Positions 43,925-52,987 are shown, numbered from the stretch's first letter. The stretch: 64,000 nucleotides of DNA from a bacterium HR29 (GCA_002898215.1 BEIF01000002.1:310001-374000), one strand, 5' to 3'. The notes: a model not told the origin generated them from the sequence alone. Translations and numbers: made by a program.

Positions 43925-45247
43925 TCAACTCCCCGAGCCTCGGTGCACGCCGAGCTCCACCTTCTCCCCCCTCCGGAGGACCGCCTCCACCAGGTTCATG
44001 GGGCAGAAGGGCCCACACATGCTGCACGCCTTCGTCATAGAGCCTCGTTCCTCCTTCAGGCGGCGGGCCTCCTCGGGGAAGAGGCAGAGGGCGAACTGCC
44101 CCTCCCAGTCCAAGCGGTAGCGAGCCTCGGACATGCGCCGGTTCCGCTCCAGCGCTCGAGGGTTACCCCGGGCCACGTCCGCGGCGTGGGCGGCGATCTT
44201 GAAGGCGATGACCCCTTCCTTCACGTGCTCCACCGTGGGCAGGCCCAGGTGCTCCGCGGGGGTGAGGTAGCAGAGCATGTCCGCCCCCAGCCACCCTGCC
44301 ATGGCCCCACCGATGGCCCCGGCGATGTGGTCGAAGCCAGCGGCAGTGTCCACGGGGAGCATCCCCAGGATGTAGAAGGGCGCGCCCCCGGTCAGCTTCT
44401 TCTGCACCTGGACGTTGGTGGCGATCTCGTTCAAGGGGATGTGCCCTGGGCCCTCCACCATGGCCTGGACCCCTGCCCGCCGGGCCCTCTCCGCCAGCTC
44501 CCCGATGGTGAGGAGCTCGGCGACTTGGGCGCGGTCGGTGCTGTCCGCCAACGACCCCGGCCGAAGCCCGTCCCCGAGGGAGAGGGTCATGTCGTAGGTA
44601 CGGGCGATGTCCAGGAGGTCGTCGAAGCGGGCGTAGAGAGGGTTCTCCTCTCCGCGGTGGAGCATCCAGGCGGCCATGAGCCCGCCTCCTCGGCTCACAA
44701 TGCCCGTGGTTCGCGAGGTGTGACGGTACGCCTCCAAGCTCTTCAGGGTCACGCCGACGTGAACGGTGATGTAGTCGACCCCTTCCTGTCCGTGCTCCTC
44801 GATGACCTCGAAGAGCTCGTCCGCGGACATGTCGAAGAAGCTCTTCCGTCGGGCGGCCCGGAACTCCGCCTCGTAGATGGGCACCGTACCCAGGGGGACG
44901 GTGGCCACCTCCAGGATGCGCCGCCTGACCGCCTTGAGGTCGCCCCCCGTGGAGAGGTCCATCACCGTATCCGCTCCGTACGCGATGGCTACCCGGGCCT
45001 TCTCCACCTCCTCCTCCGGGTTCACGTAGTCATAAGAGGTCCCGAGATTGGCGTTCACCTTGACGGAGAGGCCCTCCCCGATGCCCTTGAAGTCCCGGAG
45101 GGTGTGGTGATTGGGGTTCCGCGGGATGACGATCCGCCCCGCCGCCACTCTCTCCCGGACGAACTCGGGGGAAACCCCTTCCTGTTCGGCCACGTACGCC
45201 ATCTCGTCGGTGACGATGCCTCGCTTCGCTGCTTCAAGCTGGGTCAT
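43925..45247 (-). CDS. thiC: Phosphomethylpyrimidine synthase, short type
   Basis: Radical-SAM enzyme that rearranges aminoimidazole ribotide to hydroxymethylpyrimidine phosphate for thiamine. The 440-residue protein has NLGTSYDYVN, DLSTGGDL, TVHVGVT, SRGGGL, EGPGHIPL and the C-terminal cluster C408-SM-C411-GPF-C415. The spacing is CX2CX3C, one residue shorter than CX2CX4C of the long ThiC form, and the N-terminal extension of that form is missing, as in the short ThiC of clostridia and archaea. Arg codons here are mainly CGG/AGG, unlike the CGC preference of neighbouring genes, suggesting transfer. A TPP riboswitch lies 660 bases upstream on the same strand. Confidence 0.95.
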   Translation of the reverse strand: MTQLEAAKRGIVTDEMAYVAEQEGVSPEFVRERVAAGRIVIPRNPNHHTLRDFKGIGEGLSVKVNANLGTSYDYVNPEEEVEKARVAIAYGADTVMDLSTGGDLKAVRRRILEVATVPLGTVPIYEAEFRAARRKSFFDMSADELFEVIEEHGQEGVDYITVHVGVTLKSLEAYRHTSRTTGIVSRGGGLMAAWMLHRGEENPLYARFDDLLDIARTYDMTLSLGDGLRPGSLADSTDRAQVAELLTIGELAERARRAGVQAMVEGPGHIPLNEIATNVQVQKKLTGGAPFYILGMLPVDTAAGFDHIAGAIGGAMAGWLGADMLCYLTPAEHLGLPTVEHVKEGVIAFKIAAHAADVARGNPRALERNRRMSEARYRLDWEGQFALCLFPEEARRLKEERGSMTKACSMCGPFCPMNLVEAVLRRGEKVELGVHRGSGS

Positions 45248-45910
45248 GCCTTTCCTCCCGAGAGGTCAATGGCTGCCGCGTCCCGCCACGGGGAACGCCA
45301 GCGCGGTTCCGCTCGCATCGTGTAGGGACCAGTAGCGCCCTGCCCGACCTCCGAGCGCGACGGGGGTGCCGGCCTTCCCTTCGCCCGGGAAGGGGGAACG
45401 CCCGCGCGCCGCAGGTCCGGAGAGCCGAGGAAAACAGGCGGGGTTTGCTGTCCCGCCCGAACCGGGGACGGCGGAGGCTCCTCCGCCCCTGGGAGGCCCT
45501 GCCTCCGTCGCCGGAAGGGGAACGGTCAGCGCGCAGCCGGAGCAAGCGGACGTGCATCAGCGGCACGCGGTCGGCGCGTCGGACGGACGCCGGCTCCGGT
45601 CGGTCGTTCGGAGGTGAGGGCGGTCGGGAGCGGCGCATTCGTGCGGCCGTCCGCCTTCCGCGGGCCCCGGCTGAGCTGGCACGCCATCGGCCCGCCCCGC
45701 CCCACGCCCCCCTCCCTCTGCCAACGGCGCGTTCCGTGCGGTCGACGAGCCCCTGGCGTGTCCAGCGCGGTCCTCGGGGCGTTGGCCGCGAGAATCCGGC
45801 GACCGACGCGTCGCTCCCTCCGCGGGCGACCGTTGTTCGGGTTGCTCCGAGGGGAGCCGGCCGGTGCGGTCCGAAGAGGGGGAGCGAGGTCCATGAAGGG
45901 GGGTCGTGCA
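45248..45910 (-). other. Long untranslated leader between TPP riboswitch and thiC
   Basis: About 660 bases with no convincing gene on either strand. The frame that fills it on the minus strand (45234-45911) is Arg-rich and shows no third-position GC bias. Several strong hairpins occur, for example CCTTCCC/GGGAAGG near 45372-45393 and GGCGGAG/CTCCGCC near 45471-45488. The thiC ribosome site GGGAGGAAAGG lies right before its ATG. The stretch may be a structured leader, contain an unrecognised RNA, or be the scar of a lost gene. Confidence 0.4.
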
Positions 45911-45911
45911 T

Positions 45912-46004
45912 AGGCTTCCCTCCGCCGGCATTACCCGGATCAGGTTCCGAGGGTTGCTGGGAAGGACCCAGCTCTCAGCCCTTCGATTCGGGCACCCCTA
46001 GCCT
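45912..46004 (-). promoter_or_regulatory. TPP riboswitch (THI element)
   Basis: On the minus strand all conserved THI-box blocks are present in order: GGGGTGCCC, GGCTGAGAG, CAACCCTCGGAACCTGATCC (shown to 20), GGTAATGCC, GCGGAGGGAAGCC. The aptamer is complete, with P1 formed by GGCT and AGCC. Thiamine pyrophosphate binding should reduce expression of thiC, but the coding start lies 660 bases downstream, so the expression platform is not obvious. Confidence 0.93.
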
Positions 46005-46196
46005 GCCAAGCCGTCGCCATTATACGCCCGGAGGAGGGGCGCGTCTGCCGCACACCGCCGCGCGTCGGGCTCCGCTCGGCCTTCGGCATTTCTTGCCTCC
46101 TTCTCGGCGCCTGGGCGCTCGGGGGCATCTTCGTTCGACGGTCGCGTCCCTGAGCCGTTGTCCCTCACGGCATCGGGTGCGCGCGAAACGCCGGCG

Positions 46197-46220
46197 GGCC
46201 GGGTCTGGTGGCCCGGCCCG
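46197..46220 (-). terminator. Hairpin terminator after the exported protein gene
   Basis: GGGCCGGG and CCCGGCCC pair across an 8-base loop, 30 bases beyond the stop of the gene ending at 46250. On the minus strand it is followed by GGCGTTT, a weak T-rich tail. Confidence 0.55.
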
Positions 46221-46249
46221 CCGACAACGGATGGAGCCGTGAACCAGCG

Positions 46250-46975
46250 TCAGTAGCGGAACGAAGTGGTTGTGCTCGTCGAGCTCGAGGAGTCCGAATC
46301 CGAATCGTCAGGCTTGCCGAACCATCCGTGGCGATGGTGCCCGCGGCCGAATCCCTTGAAGGCCGGAACGGCGTCGATGATGGAGTCGAGGTTCGCGGTG
46401 AAGCTCTCGAGCTTCGCGTCCGCCTCCTCCTGGGTAATCCGGCCGTTGGCGACGGCTTCGTCGAGCTTCGCCTTGACCTGGTCCGTGAGGAAGGTCTTCA
46501 GCTCGTCGCGCGACTTGCCGTGCGCCTCGGCGATCTGCGCCAGCGACTTCCCACTCTGAATCTCGCTCCGGAGGGTGGCCACGTCGGTGCCGAGGAAGGT
46601 CGCCAGCTCCTCGAGGCTCGTTCCGCACAAGCCGGGACCGAAGCCGAAGCGGCCGAACCCGCGCGGTACTCCGAACCACACGGTATCGGAGCTCTCGATC
46701 TTCTCGCGGATGGCGTCGGCGGTCTCCTGGCTGATGACCCCCTCCTGGACGAGCTGGTCGAGCTGCTCGAGGTTCGTGTCCTTGATGGCCTGCTTCAGCG
46801 TGTCGACGTCGACCCCCAGGCGGTTGGCCAGGCTCTGGAGGTACGCCTCCTTGCGGTCCGTCTCGCTGCCGTTGGTCTGGGCGAAGACGGTGATGACGCC
46901 GCCGGCGATGACCACGGCCAGCAGGGCCGCGGCCAATCCGACGAGCAGGGCGGGGAACTTCCGGTGCGTGGTCAT
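46250..46975 (-). CDS. Exported or membrane-anchored helical protein, possible two-component target
   Basis: A 241-residue protein with an N-terminal signal or anchor (9-32) and charged helical repeats with the recurring pattern G-V-I-S/T-Q-E-E/T-A-D (about 80-100 and 180-200), then a His-rich GRGHHRHG segment and a Ser/Thr tail. The repeats resemble DUF2680 and similar SHOCT-like stress proteins, but I cannot assign a family. Upstream lies a repeated TGAGAG block similar to one upstream of the adjacent response regulator, so it is likely part of its regulon, and it may act in an envelope stress response. Confidence 0.65.
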   Translation of the reverse strand: MTTHRKFPALLVGLAAALLAVVIAGGVITVFAQTNGSETDRKEAYLQSLANRLGVDVDTLKQAIKDTNLEQLDQLVQEGVISQETADAIREKIESSDTVWFGVPRGFGRFGFGPGLCGTSLEELATFLGTDVATLRSEIQSGKSLAQIAEAHGKSRDELKTFLTDQVKAKLDEAVANGRITQEEADAKLESFTANLDSIIDAVPAFKGFGRGHHRHGWFGKPDDSDSDSSSSTSTTTSFRY

Positions 46976-47089
46976 AGGCTATGTACCTCCTCTGTCGAGC
47001 TGAGGGGTCCGCTCTGGTCGTTCATGCAGCCTCCTATCGGTGGTGTCCGGGCGCCCGCCCGGCACCCTCGACCGTAAAGGCAGTCTCTC

Positions 47090-47129
47090 AGCCTTCCCTG
47101 AGAGCTTCATGAGAAGGCTCTCACCGTAT
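47090..47129 (-). promoter_or_regulatory. Probable response-regulator operator upstream of the exported protein gene
   Basis: On the minus strand GTGAGAGCC, TCTCATGAAG, CTCTCA and CTGAGAGAC follow each other within 40 bases; the two outer TGAGAG words are exactly 33 bases (about three helix turns) apart, the pattern of tandem sites for an OmpR-type dimer. A related TGAGAG occurs before the adjacent response-regulator gene. Confidence 0.5.
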
Positions 47130-47220
47130 CCGGGCCTTTACCTGAGCTCATGGCTCGAAGGGAGCCGCCCTTCGCCGTGCCGGTTCGAAGGGGCTTCTCG
47201 GCTACGTTGCCGCGAGGGAG

Positions 47221-48471
47221 TTACGCGGCCGGGAGCGTGACCTCGAATCGCGCCCCGCCTTCCGGGCTCTCGCGGACCTCGATGCGGCCCCGGTGCGCCT
47301 CGGCGATGCTCTTCGCGATGGCGAGCCCGAGCCCGGTGCCGGGCAACGCCCGAGCCTCCGGTCCCCGGTAGAAGCGCTCGAACACGCGCTCCCGGAGCTC
47401 GGGAGGAATTCCGGGGCCGCTGTCGTCGACGTCGACGACCCATCGCCCCCCTTCGCGCTGGGCACGCACCCGCACACGGCCGCCCCGCGGCGTGTACTTG
47501 AGAGCGTTGTCGAGGAGGATGGCGACGAGTTGGCGCAGGCGCGTGCGGTCCGCGGTGATGCTGCCCGGCTCCGCTTCCGCCGCGATGTCGACCCCGCGCG
47601 CGGCGGCGATGGCCTCGCGGTCGCGCAGAAGCTCTTCGAGGAACGGGCGGAGCTCGAACGTCTCCCGCTTGAGGGGCAGCCGGTCTTCGTCGGCTCGGGC
47701 CAGCGTGAGCAAATCGTCCACCAGCCGTGACAGCTGTGTCGCTTCGTCGGCAAGCGCAGCGACCTGGTCGATGTTCTCCTCGATCGTCTGGTTGGGGTGG
47801 CGCAAGAGGAGCTCCGCGTTCGCCTTGATGACGGCCACAGGCGTGCGGAGCTCGTGGGAGGCGTCGGAAATGAAGCGGCGCTGCGACTCCAATGTCCGGC
47901 GGATGGGCACGAGCGCGCGACCGGCCAGCCAGAACCCACCGGCCGCGGAGAGCAACAGTCCGGCGCCTCCGGCCAGGGCGAACGTGAGGGCCAGGCGGCG
48001 CAACTGGAAGTCACGCGCCTCCAGGGAACGGCCAGCCACGAAGGTTATCTCGCCCAGGGGAGTGGACGCCGCAGCCGACTTCAGTCGGTAGCGCGCTCCG
48101 TCAACGGAGACGTCCCGCGCCGACCCCGGGTGCTCCGCCAGCTCCGCGAGCGGCAGCTCCTCCTCTTCTAGCCTGCTCGGGTTGGCGAGCACGTTCCCAG
48201 CGGGGCCGACGAGCACGTAGAACACGTCCGTCGAGAGCACCTCCGACTCCGTCTCCGGGGCGAACCGGCGCCCCCGTGGCACGCCTTCGGCGATGACCTC
48301 CCGCACCGGTGCCCGAAGTAGCTGTGCGAGCGCCCGGTCGAGCGAGTCATCGATCTCCCGGTCGATGGAGCGAGCGAGCAGCACGTACGCACCGATGCCG
48401 AGCACCAGCAGGATCGCTGCCAGCACTCCCGTGTAGTAGGCCGTGAGCCGAATGCGCGCAGCTTCAAACAC
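47221..48471 (-). CDS. Sensor histidine kinase
   Basis: A 416-residue two-component sensor with an N-terminal TM (about 14-34), a periplasmic loop, a second TM (about 163-184), a HAMP-like linker, DHp with phosphoacceptor His206 in SHELRTPV, and a HATPase_c domain with DNALKYT (N box), DSGPGIP (G1), FERFYRG (F box) and GTGLGLAI (G2). It phosphorylates the response regulator encoded just upstream. The GTG start overlaps the regulator stop by 8 bases (GTGTTTGA). The pair most resembles the CusS/QseC-like EnvZ family; the signal is unknown. Confidence 0.93.
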   Translation of the reverse strand: MFEAARIRLTAYYTGVLAAILLVLGIGAYVLLARSIDREIDDSLDRALAQLLRAPVREVIAEGVPRGRRFAPETESEVLSTDVFYVLVGPAGNVLANPSRLEEEELPLAELAEHPGSARDVSVDGARYRLKSAAASTPLGEITFVAGRSLEARDFQLRRLALTFALAGGAGLLLSAAGGFWLAGRALVPIRRTLESQRRFISDASHELRTPVAVIKANAELLLRHPNQTIEENIDQVAALADEATQLSRLVDDLLTLARADEDRLPLKRETFELRPFLEELLRDREAIAAARGVDIAAEAEPGSITADRTRLRQLVAILLDNALKYTPRGGRVRVRAQREGGRWVVDVDDSGPGIPPELRERVFERFYRGPEARALPGTGLGLAIAKSIAEAHRGRIEVRESPEGGARFEVTLPAA

Positions 48472-49147
48472 GCTCGCCTCGAATCGCGTACCCTGCCCCG
48501 CGCACGGTGCGGATGAGCTTCGGCTCGAAGTCCTTGTCGACCTTCGTGCGCAGGTAGTGGATGTAGGTGTCGACGATGTTCGACTCGATGGCGGCATCGT
48601 AATGCCACACCATGTCGAGCAGCTGCGAGCGGGTGAGCACCTGGCCGGGATGCCGCATGAGCGCCTCCAGCAGGGCGAACTCCTTCGCCGTCAGCTCGAT
48701 CCGTCTCCCCTGCCGGCGAGCCTCGCGGGCGCGCAGATCCAGCTCCAGGTCCCCCACGCGCAACACGTGGGGTTCGGATGCGGACATGCGCGCCCGACGG
48801 TCGAGCGCCCTCAGCCGTGCCAGCAGCTCGGAGAGCGCGAACGGCTTCACCAGGTAGTCGTCGGCCCCCGCATCCAGCCCGGCAACCCGGTCGGGGATGG
48901 CGTCCCGCGCCGTGAGCATCAGGATGGGGGTGGTGCGCCCCTTGGCGCGCAGCTCCCGCGCCACGCTGAAACCGTCTTTCCCGGGCAGCATCACGTCGAG
49001 GATGATGGCGTCGTACTCCTCCACGAGCGCTTGGTAGAGCCCGTCCTCTCCGTCGTAAACGACATCGACGACGTGCCCCTCCTCTTCGAGGACACGCCGG
49101 ACCGCAGCCGCCAGCCGTCGTTCGTCTTCGACGAGCAGGATGTGCAC
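48464..49147 (-). CDS. OmpR/PhoB-type response regulator
   Basis: A 227-residue regulator with receiver Asp51 (LDVMLPG), acidic E7/D8, switch Thr in LTARD and Lys in VKPF, followed by a winged-helix DNA-binding domain (about 130-225, with LTAKEFALLEALMRHPGQVLT and the recognition segment SNIVDTYIHYLRTKV). It forms an operon with the overlapping kinase gene. A TGAGAG word about 45 bases before its start suggests autoregulation. Confidence 0.94.
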   Translation of the reverse strand: MHILLVEDERRLAAAVRRVLEEEGHVVDVVYDGEDGLYQALVEEYDAIILDVMLPGKDGFSVARELRAKGRTTPILMLTARDAIPDRVAGLDAGADDYLVKPFALSELLARLRALDRRARMSASEPHVLRVGDLELDLRAREARRQGRRIELTAKEFALLEALMRHPGQVLTRSQLLDMVWHYDAAIESNIVDTYIHYLRTKVDKDFEPKLIRTVRGAGYAIRGERV

Positions 49148-50118
49148 GCTTCCATTACAGCAGCGGCGCCCGACTTCCGCATGAAAAATCTCTCATGGAG
49201 CATCGGGGCGGTCAGCCGGAGGCCAGGAGCTGCGCGACCGCCGCGGCCCCCAGGTCGGTGGTGCGCACCACTTCCGGCCCGTCGCGCGCGGCCCGACATC
49301 GCAGCGGCCCGCTGGCCGGGAGCGCGAGTCAGGCGCGGGAGCGACAACGGCGTCGCCGCACGGGGTCGCTCCCGTCCGATGGGTGGGGCCGAGGCCGCTG
49401 TGTTCGGTCTTGGGCCGTCGCGGTCGGCGCGCCGGGCGCCAGGTACGGCCGTGCCAACTCTGTCGGATGTCACACCCCCGCCGGCGATGGGCCCGTACGT
49501 GGCCCTCCGAGCGACCCCTCGGTGGTCCCCCGCTCCTCGGCGCCGGCCGCCTTCCGAGCTCCGCCCCGGCCGATGCGACGTTTTTCCCGCCGTCGAACCA
49601 GAAAGCCGCCACCGCTGAGTGGCTGCGCTTGACCGCCGCGGACGCGGGACCCTTCCCAGGGCGATGCCGAGATGACCGGCTATGCGCGCCCGAAACCGCG
49701 CGCGTCGGGGAAGAGACTCCTGCCGAGAACCGCCCCCGGGGGAGCAGGCCCGCGGACGAGGCCGGGACGTTGGAGCGGCGCTGCTTGCCACGGCCTTCGG
49801 GAGCGCCGCGCGAAACGCGGCAGCCTCGCGCCCGGGCCGGTGGAACAGCGACCCTCCGGGGCTCCGGCCCGTCCCGCAGGGCAGGACGCCAGCCCTTGCC
49901 CGTGACGTCGGAATCCGCGAGCCTCCTTTGCCGGTCTGGCCGTCTGTTCGAACGCGCAGTGAGCCGGGTATTTGAAAAGGCGAGCAAGCGCCCTCGCGCC
50001 GTCGACGACCGAGCTCGTTGGCCGCCTGCGCTTGCAGGGCTGCATCGGCTGTGGCTCCGCCCAGAAGGCTCCGGTTGCTCCGGCCCTCAGGGAGCCGTCT
50101 CGCCGCAAGCACGAAAGC
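49148..50118. other. 970-base gene-poor region with a possible coding remnant
   Basis: No intact gene is visible. On the minus strand about 39 codons ending at 49212 (reading LPASGPLRC then EVVRTTDLGAAAVAQLLASG before a TGA) look like the genuine C-terminus of a protein, but a stop lies immediately upstream and no frame continues it, so it may be the end of a decayed gene. The CTCTCA word at 49190-49195 is a likely regulator site. Several GC hairpins occur elsewhere. No known structural RNA was recognised. Confidence 0.4.
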
Positions 50119-50196
50119 TGGTCGGGGTGCCCAGATTTGAACTGGGGACCTCTGCGTCCCGAACGCAGCGCTCTGGCCAGGCTGAGCTACACCCCG
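50119..50196 (-). tRNA. tRNA-Pro (anticodon CGG)
   Basis: On the minus strand CGGGGTG (50196-50190) pairs with CACCCCG (50129-50123). The D arm has TAGCTCAG, the anticodon stem is CTGCG/CGCAG around the loop TTCGGGA (CGG at 34-36), and the T arm is CCCAG TTCAAAT CTGGG. Discriminator A and an encoded CCA end the gene at 50119. It reads CCG proline codons. Confidence 0.93.
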
Positions 50197-50255
50197 ACCC
50201 ACCCGAATCGTAGCAGCGCCCGCCAGCTCACGAAAGGCGCTGAACGCCGACTGCC

Positions 50256-51569
50256 CTACCGCTGGGGCGGCCCGTTCCGGTTGGCCTTCTTGAGGACGTA
50301 GTACGTAGCCGCGCGGAGGATCGCGTCCCGCCGTCGCTTCGCGAGCGGGGCAGCGTTCGATTCCCCCCTGGCGCAGAACTCGGCCAAGGGCGCGATCACC
50401 CGGTCCCACGAGAGCTCGTCGGCGATCGCTGCCAGGTTTCGTCGGCATTCCGCCGCGAAGTCCGCGTCGTCCAACACCCGTTCGATGGCCCTCGACACCG
50501 CCTCGACATCCCGCTCGGGGACGGCCACGCCGAGCGGGTCGCGCTCCACCCGCTCGGCGAGGACGTCCCCGCGCGTGCACACCAACGGGAGCTGCGCTCG
50601 AAAGGCGTCGACGTACCGTGTCCGAAAGGCGAACCGGCTCTCGACCGTCTCGTAGCCCAAACAGATCCCCGCGTCGGCCTCGGCCAGGTAGGAGTCAATC
50701 GCGTCGTACGGAACCCAGCCCGGGAGGAAGAACACCGACTTCCCCTCGATACCGAGCTCGCGCGCCTTTGCGACCGCTGCCCGCAGCTTCCCCGCGTTCG
50801 GCCCGAAAACGTAGTCGGGGTGGTCGACGCCCATGAAGACCAGCCGGAGGTCGCCTCGCTTCTGGCCGAGCCGGTGCACGGCCTCGATGGCGGTGATGGG
50901 GTCGTTCCAGTCCGTGACCGCGCCGTGCCAGAGGAGGATGCGGTCGTTCGGGCCGATGCCCGGCACCACCCCGCGCATCGCCGGACCGTTCGGCGAGAGC
51001 GGCGTCGGGGGCACGCCGTAGGGGACGACCCCGACCAGGCTCCGCACGCTCGGGTCCCGTTCGTACACCTGCGACGGGAGGAGGGCCAGCGCCACCAGCA
51101 TCCCGATCCAGTGGTCCCGCTGCCGCTCATCGGCGCAGAAGATGTAGTCGGCCATCGTGAGTTGAAGGTTCACGTACCACCGGTTGCTGGCCGACCAAAC
51201 TCTCCGCCAGCGGGGGGCGATGTCTCGCTCGGCCAGCTCGAGCCATTCGATGAGGAGCGGCGTGTAGCCATCGAACGCCAAAAGCGTGCGCCCCATGAGG
51301 GCGATGAAGTAGGGAGGGAAGTTCCGCGCGATGGCGACGTCGTGCTGTCGCGCCAGGCGCACCAGCTCCCAGTTCGAACGGTAATCGACGATGCGAACCG
51401 ACGGTTCCGGGGGCGTCACCGGGTCCTGCCCCGCGGGACGTGCGAGCGTGACCCGCGCCTCGGGGAGCGCCCTCGCCAAGGCGCCTGCGATCTGGTACGC
51501 CCGAATGCCCGGGCTCGCCATCCGCGGCCCCACGGCTGCCCGGCTGATGACGAGGATCGAACGGCTCAT
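50256..51569 (-). CDS. Family 4-like glycosyltransferase A
   Basis: A 437-residue GT-B-type glycosyltransferase. The N-terminal half begins ILVISRAAVGPRMASPGIRA, the acceptor-side loop; the C-terminal half has LLWHGAVTDWNDP and the terminal nucleotide-sugar-binding region with ADAGICLGYET and TRGDVLAERV. It is a paralogue of the gene encoded immediately upstream; its ATG overlaps that gene's stop (ATGA). Both probably build an exported polysaccharide or glycolipid in the cytoplasm; acceptor unknown. Confidence 0.85.
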   Translation of the reverse strand: MSRSILVISRAAVGPRMASPGIRAYQIAGALARALPEARVTLARPAGQDPVTPPEPSVRIVDYRSNWELVRLARQHDVAIARNFPPYFIALMGRTLLAFDGYTPLLIEWLELAERDIAPRWRRVWSASNRWYVNLQLTMADYIFCADERQRDHWIGMLVALALLPSQVYERDPSVRSLVGVVPYGVPPTPLSPNGPAMRGVVPGIGPNDRILLWHGAVTDWNDPITAIEAVHRLGQKRGDLRLVFMGVDHPDYVFGPNAGKLRAAVAKARELGIEGKSVFFLPGWVPYDAIDSYLAEADAGICLGYETVESRFAFRTRYVDAFRAQLPLVCTRGDVLAERVERDPLGVAVPERDVEAVSRAIERVLDDADFAAECRRNLAAIADELSWDRVIAPLAEFCARGESNAAPLAKRRRDAILRAATYYVLKKANRNGPPQR

Positions 51570-52873
51570 GGCTTGGTCGCCCAGACGTACACGGCTCTTC
51601 GTCCCAGGTAGGCTGCGATGCGCTGCACGAGGCCCGGGAAACGCTCGGCCTTCGGCGAAATCGGGTCCCAGCCGTCGCGGCAGAACTCGATCAGTGGCCG
51701 TTGGGTGACCTCCCACTGCAGCTCCGCCCTGGCTGCGGCCAGGTTGCGCCGGCATCGCTCCCAGAAGGCTTTATCGTCGGCGAGCTTCGCGATCGCCCTT
51801 GCCAGGGCCTCGGCATCCTGCTGAGGGACCACGATGCCCCACCCGCGGCGTTCCACCTCCTCGGCGAGGATGTCCCCGTGGGTGCAGATGAACGGCCGCT
51901 CGGCCCAGATGAGGTCGAGGAAGCGGGTGCGGTGGGCGTACCGGGTCTCGAGGTTGTCCCAGTACGTGCACACGCCGATATCGGCCTCCAGCACGTAGCG
52001 TGCTGCCTCTTCGTGCGAAACCCAGCCCTCCTCGAAGAACACCGTCCGCCCGAGCTGGCCGTTGGCCGCCGCGATGGCCTTCGCGTTCTGGAACCGCGGC
52101 CCTTTCCCAAGGTCGCCGATCCCCGGGTAGCTGGCTCCCAGGAAGAGGAGTTTGATGTCGTCCCGGCCCAACCGCCGCAGCGCCTCGAGCAGCGTCCCGG
52201 GGTCGTACCACTGGATGATGCCCCCGTTCCACACCAGGATCGTGTCCTTCTCTCGGAAACCCGGGTGCACGCCGCGCAGCACTCGCGGGCCGGACCAATC
52301 CGGGGGCTCGCGCCGGACCCCGTGGGGCGCCGAGTCGATGAGCCGCCGCAGCGTTCGGTCGGCAGCGTAGGCCCGGTTCGAAACGATACCGAGGGAGAAC
52401 ATCGTGCCGAGGTAGCTGTCCCGCTGGCGTTCGTTGTTGCAGATGACGAAATCTGCCGCCGTGAGCTGCATCGCCAGCCAGGTGCGCGTCCGCTCCACCC
52501 AGGCGCGACGCCCGAAGCCGTGGTAGTGCTGAAGGCCGACCTCCATCCACTCCATCGCGTACTGGGAGAAGAGGTCGGCCACGAAGCGCTTCTGGAAAAA
52601 GAACGGTGCTATCTGCGGCGGCAGCCCCGAAGAGATGATGATGTCGTGCTCCGCCACCAGGCGGAGGATGTTCTTCGAGGTCCAGGGCACGACGCGATAG
52701 GGGGCGTCCGGCGGGGCGGAGGCGTCGCCGTTCTGGCCGGCCAAGGTCACCTCGGCGCCTGGCACCTGCTCCGCGAGCACCTGCGCCTGCGCCGAGGCAC
52801 GGATCCCCGGCGCCGACATGTGCGGCCCCACGTTCCCCCGACAGATGATGAGGATGCGTCGGCCCCGCGCCAC
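51566..52873 (-). CDS. Family 4-like glycosyltransferase B
   Basis: A 435-residue paralogue of the downstream transferase, starting ILIICRGNVGPHMSAPGIRA and sharing the motif order: ILVWNGGIIQWYDPG in the hinge, VLEADIGVCTYWDNLETR and ICTHGDILAEEVERRGWG in the sugar-nucleotide domain. First gene of the pair on this strand. The two probably arose by tandem duplication and act on successive sugars or on related glycans. Confidence 0.85.
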   Translation of the reverse strand: MARGRRILIICRGNVGPHMSAPGIRASAQAQVLAEQVPGAEVTLAGQNGDASAPPDAPYRVVPWTSKNILRLVAEHDIIISSGLPPQIAPFFFQKRFVADLFSQYAMEWMEVGLQHYHGFGRRAWVERTRTWLAMQLTAADFVICNNERQRDSYLGTMFSLGIVSNRAYAADRTLRRLIDSAPHGVRREPPDWSGPRVLRGVHPGFREKDTILVWNGGIIQWYDPGTLLEALRRLGRDDIKLLFLGASYPGIGDLGKGPRFQNAKAIAAANGQLGRTVFFEEGWVSHEEAARYVLEADIGVCTYWDNLETRYAHRTRFLDLIWAERPFICTHGDILAEEVERRGWGIVVPQQDAEALARAIAKLADDKAFWERCRRNLAAARAELQWEVTQRPLIEFCRDGWDPISPKAERFPGLVQRIAAYLGRRAVYVWATKP

Positions 52874-52987
52874 GGCCCGAATGGTACGGTACGCGGCCCT
52901 ACGCGCTATTGCCCGCTTGCCTCTGGCGCGCGGAGGGCGATACTAGCTCCATTCGGGGGCGGTCAACACCTTGGGGGCAAGGACGCC

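Noticed and set aside
45234-45911. A 225-codon minus-strand frame exactly filling the gap between the TPP riboswitch and thiC
   Set aside because: Arg-rich, no third-position GC bias, ends by running into the thiC start in another frame. Kept only as an untranslated leader.
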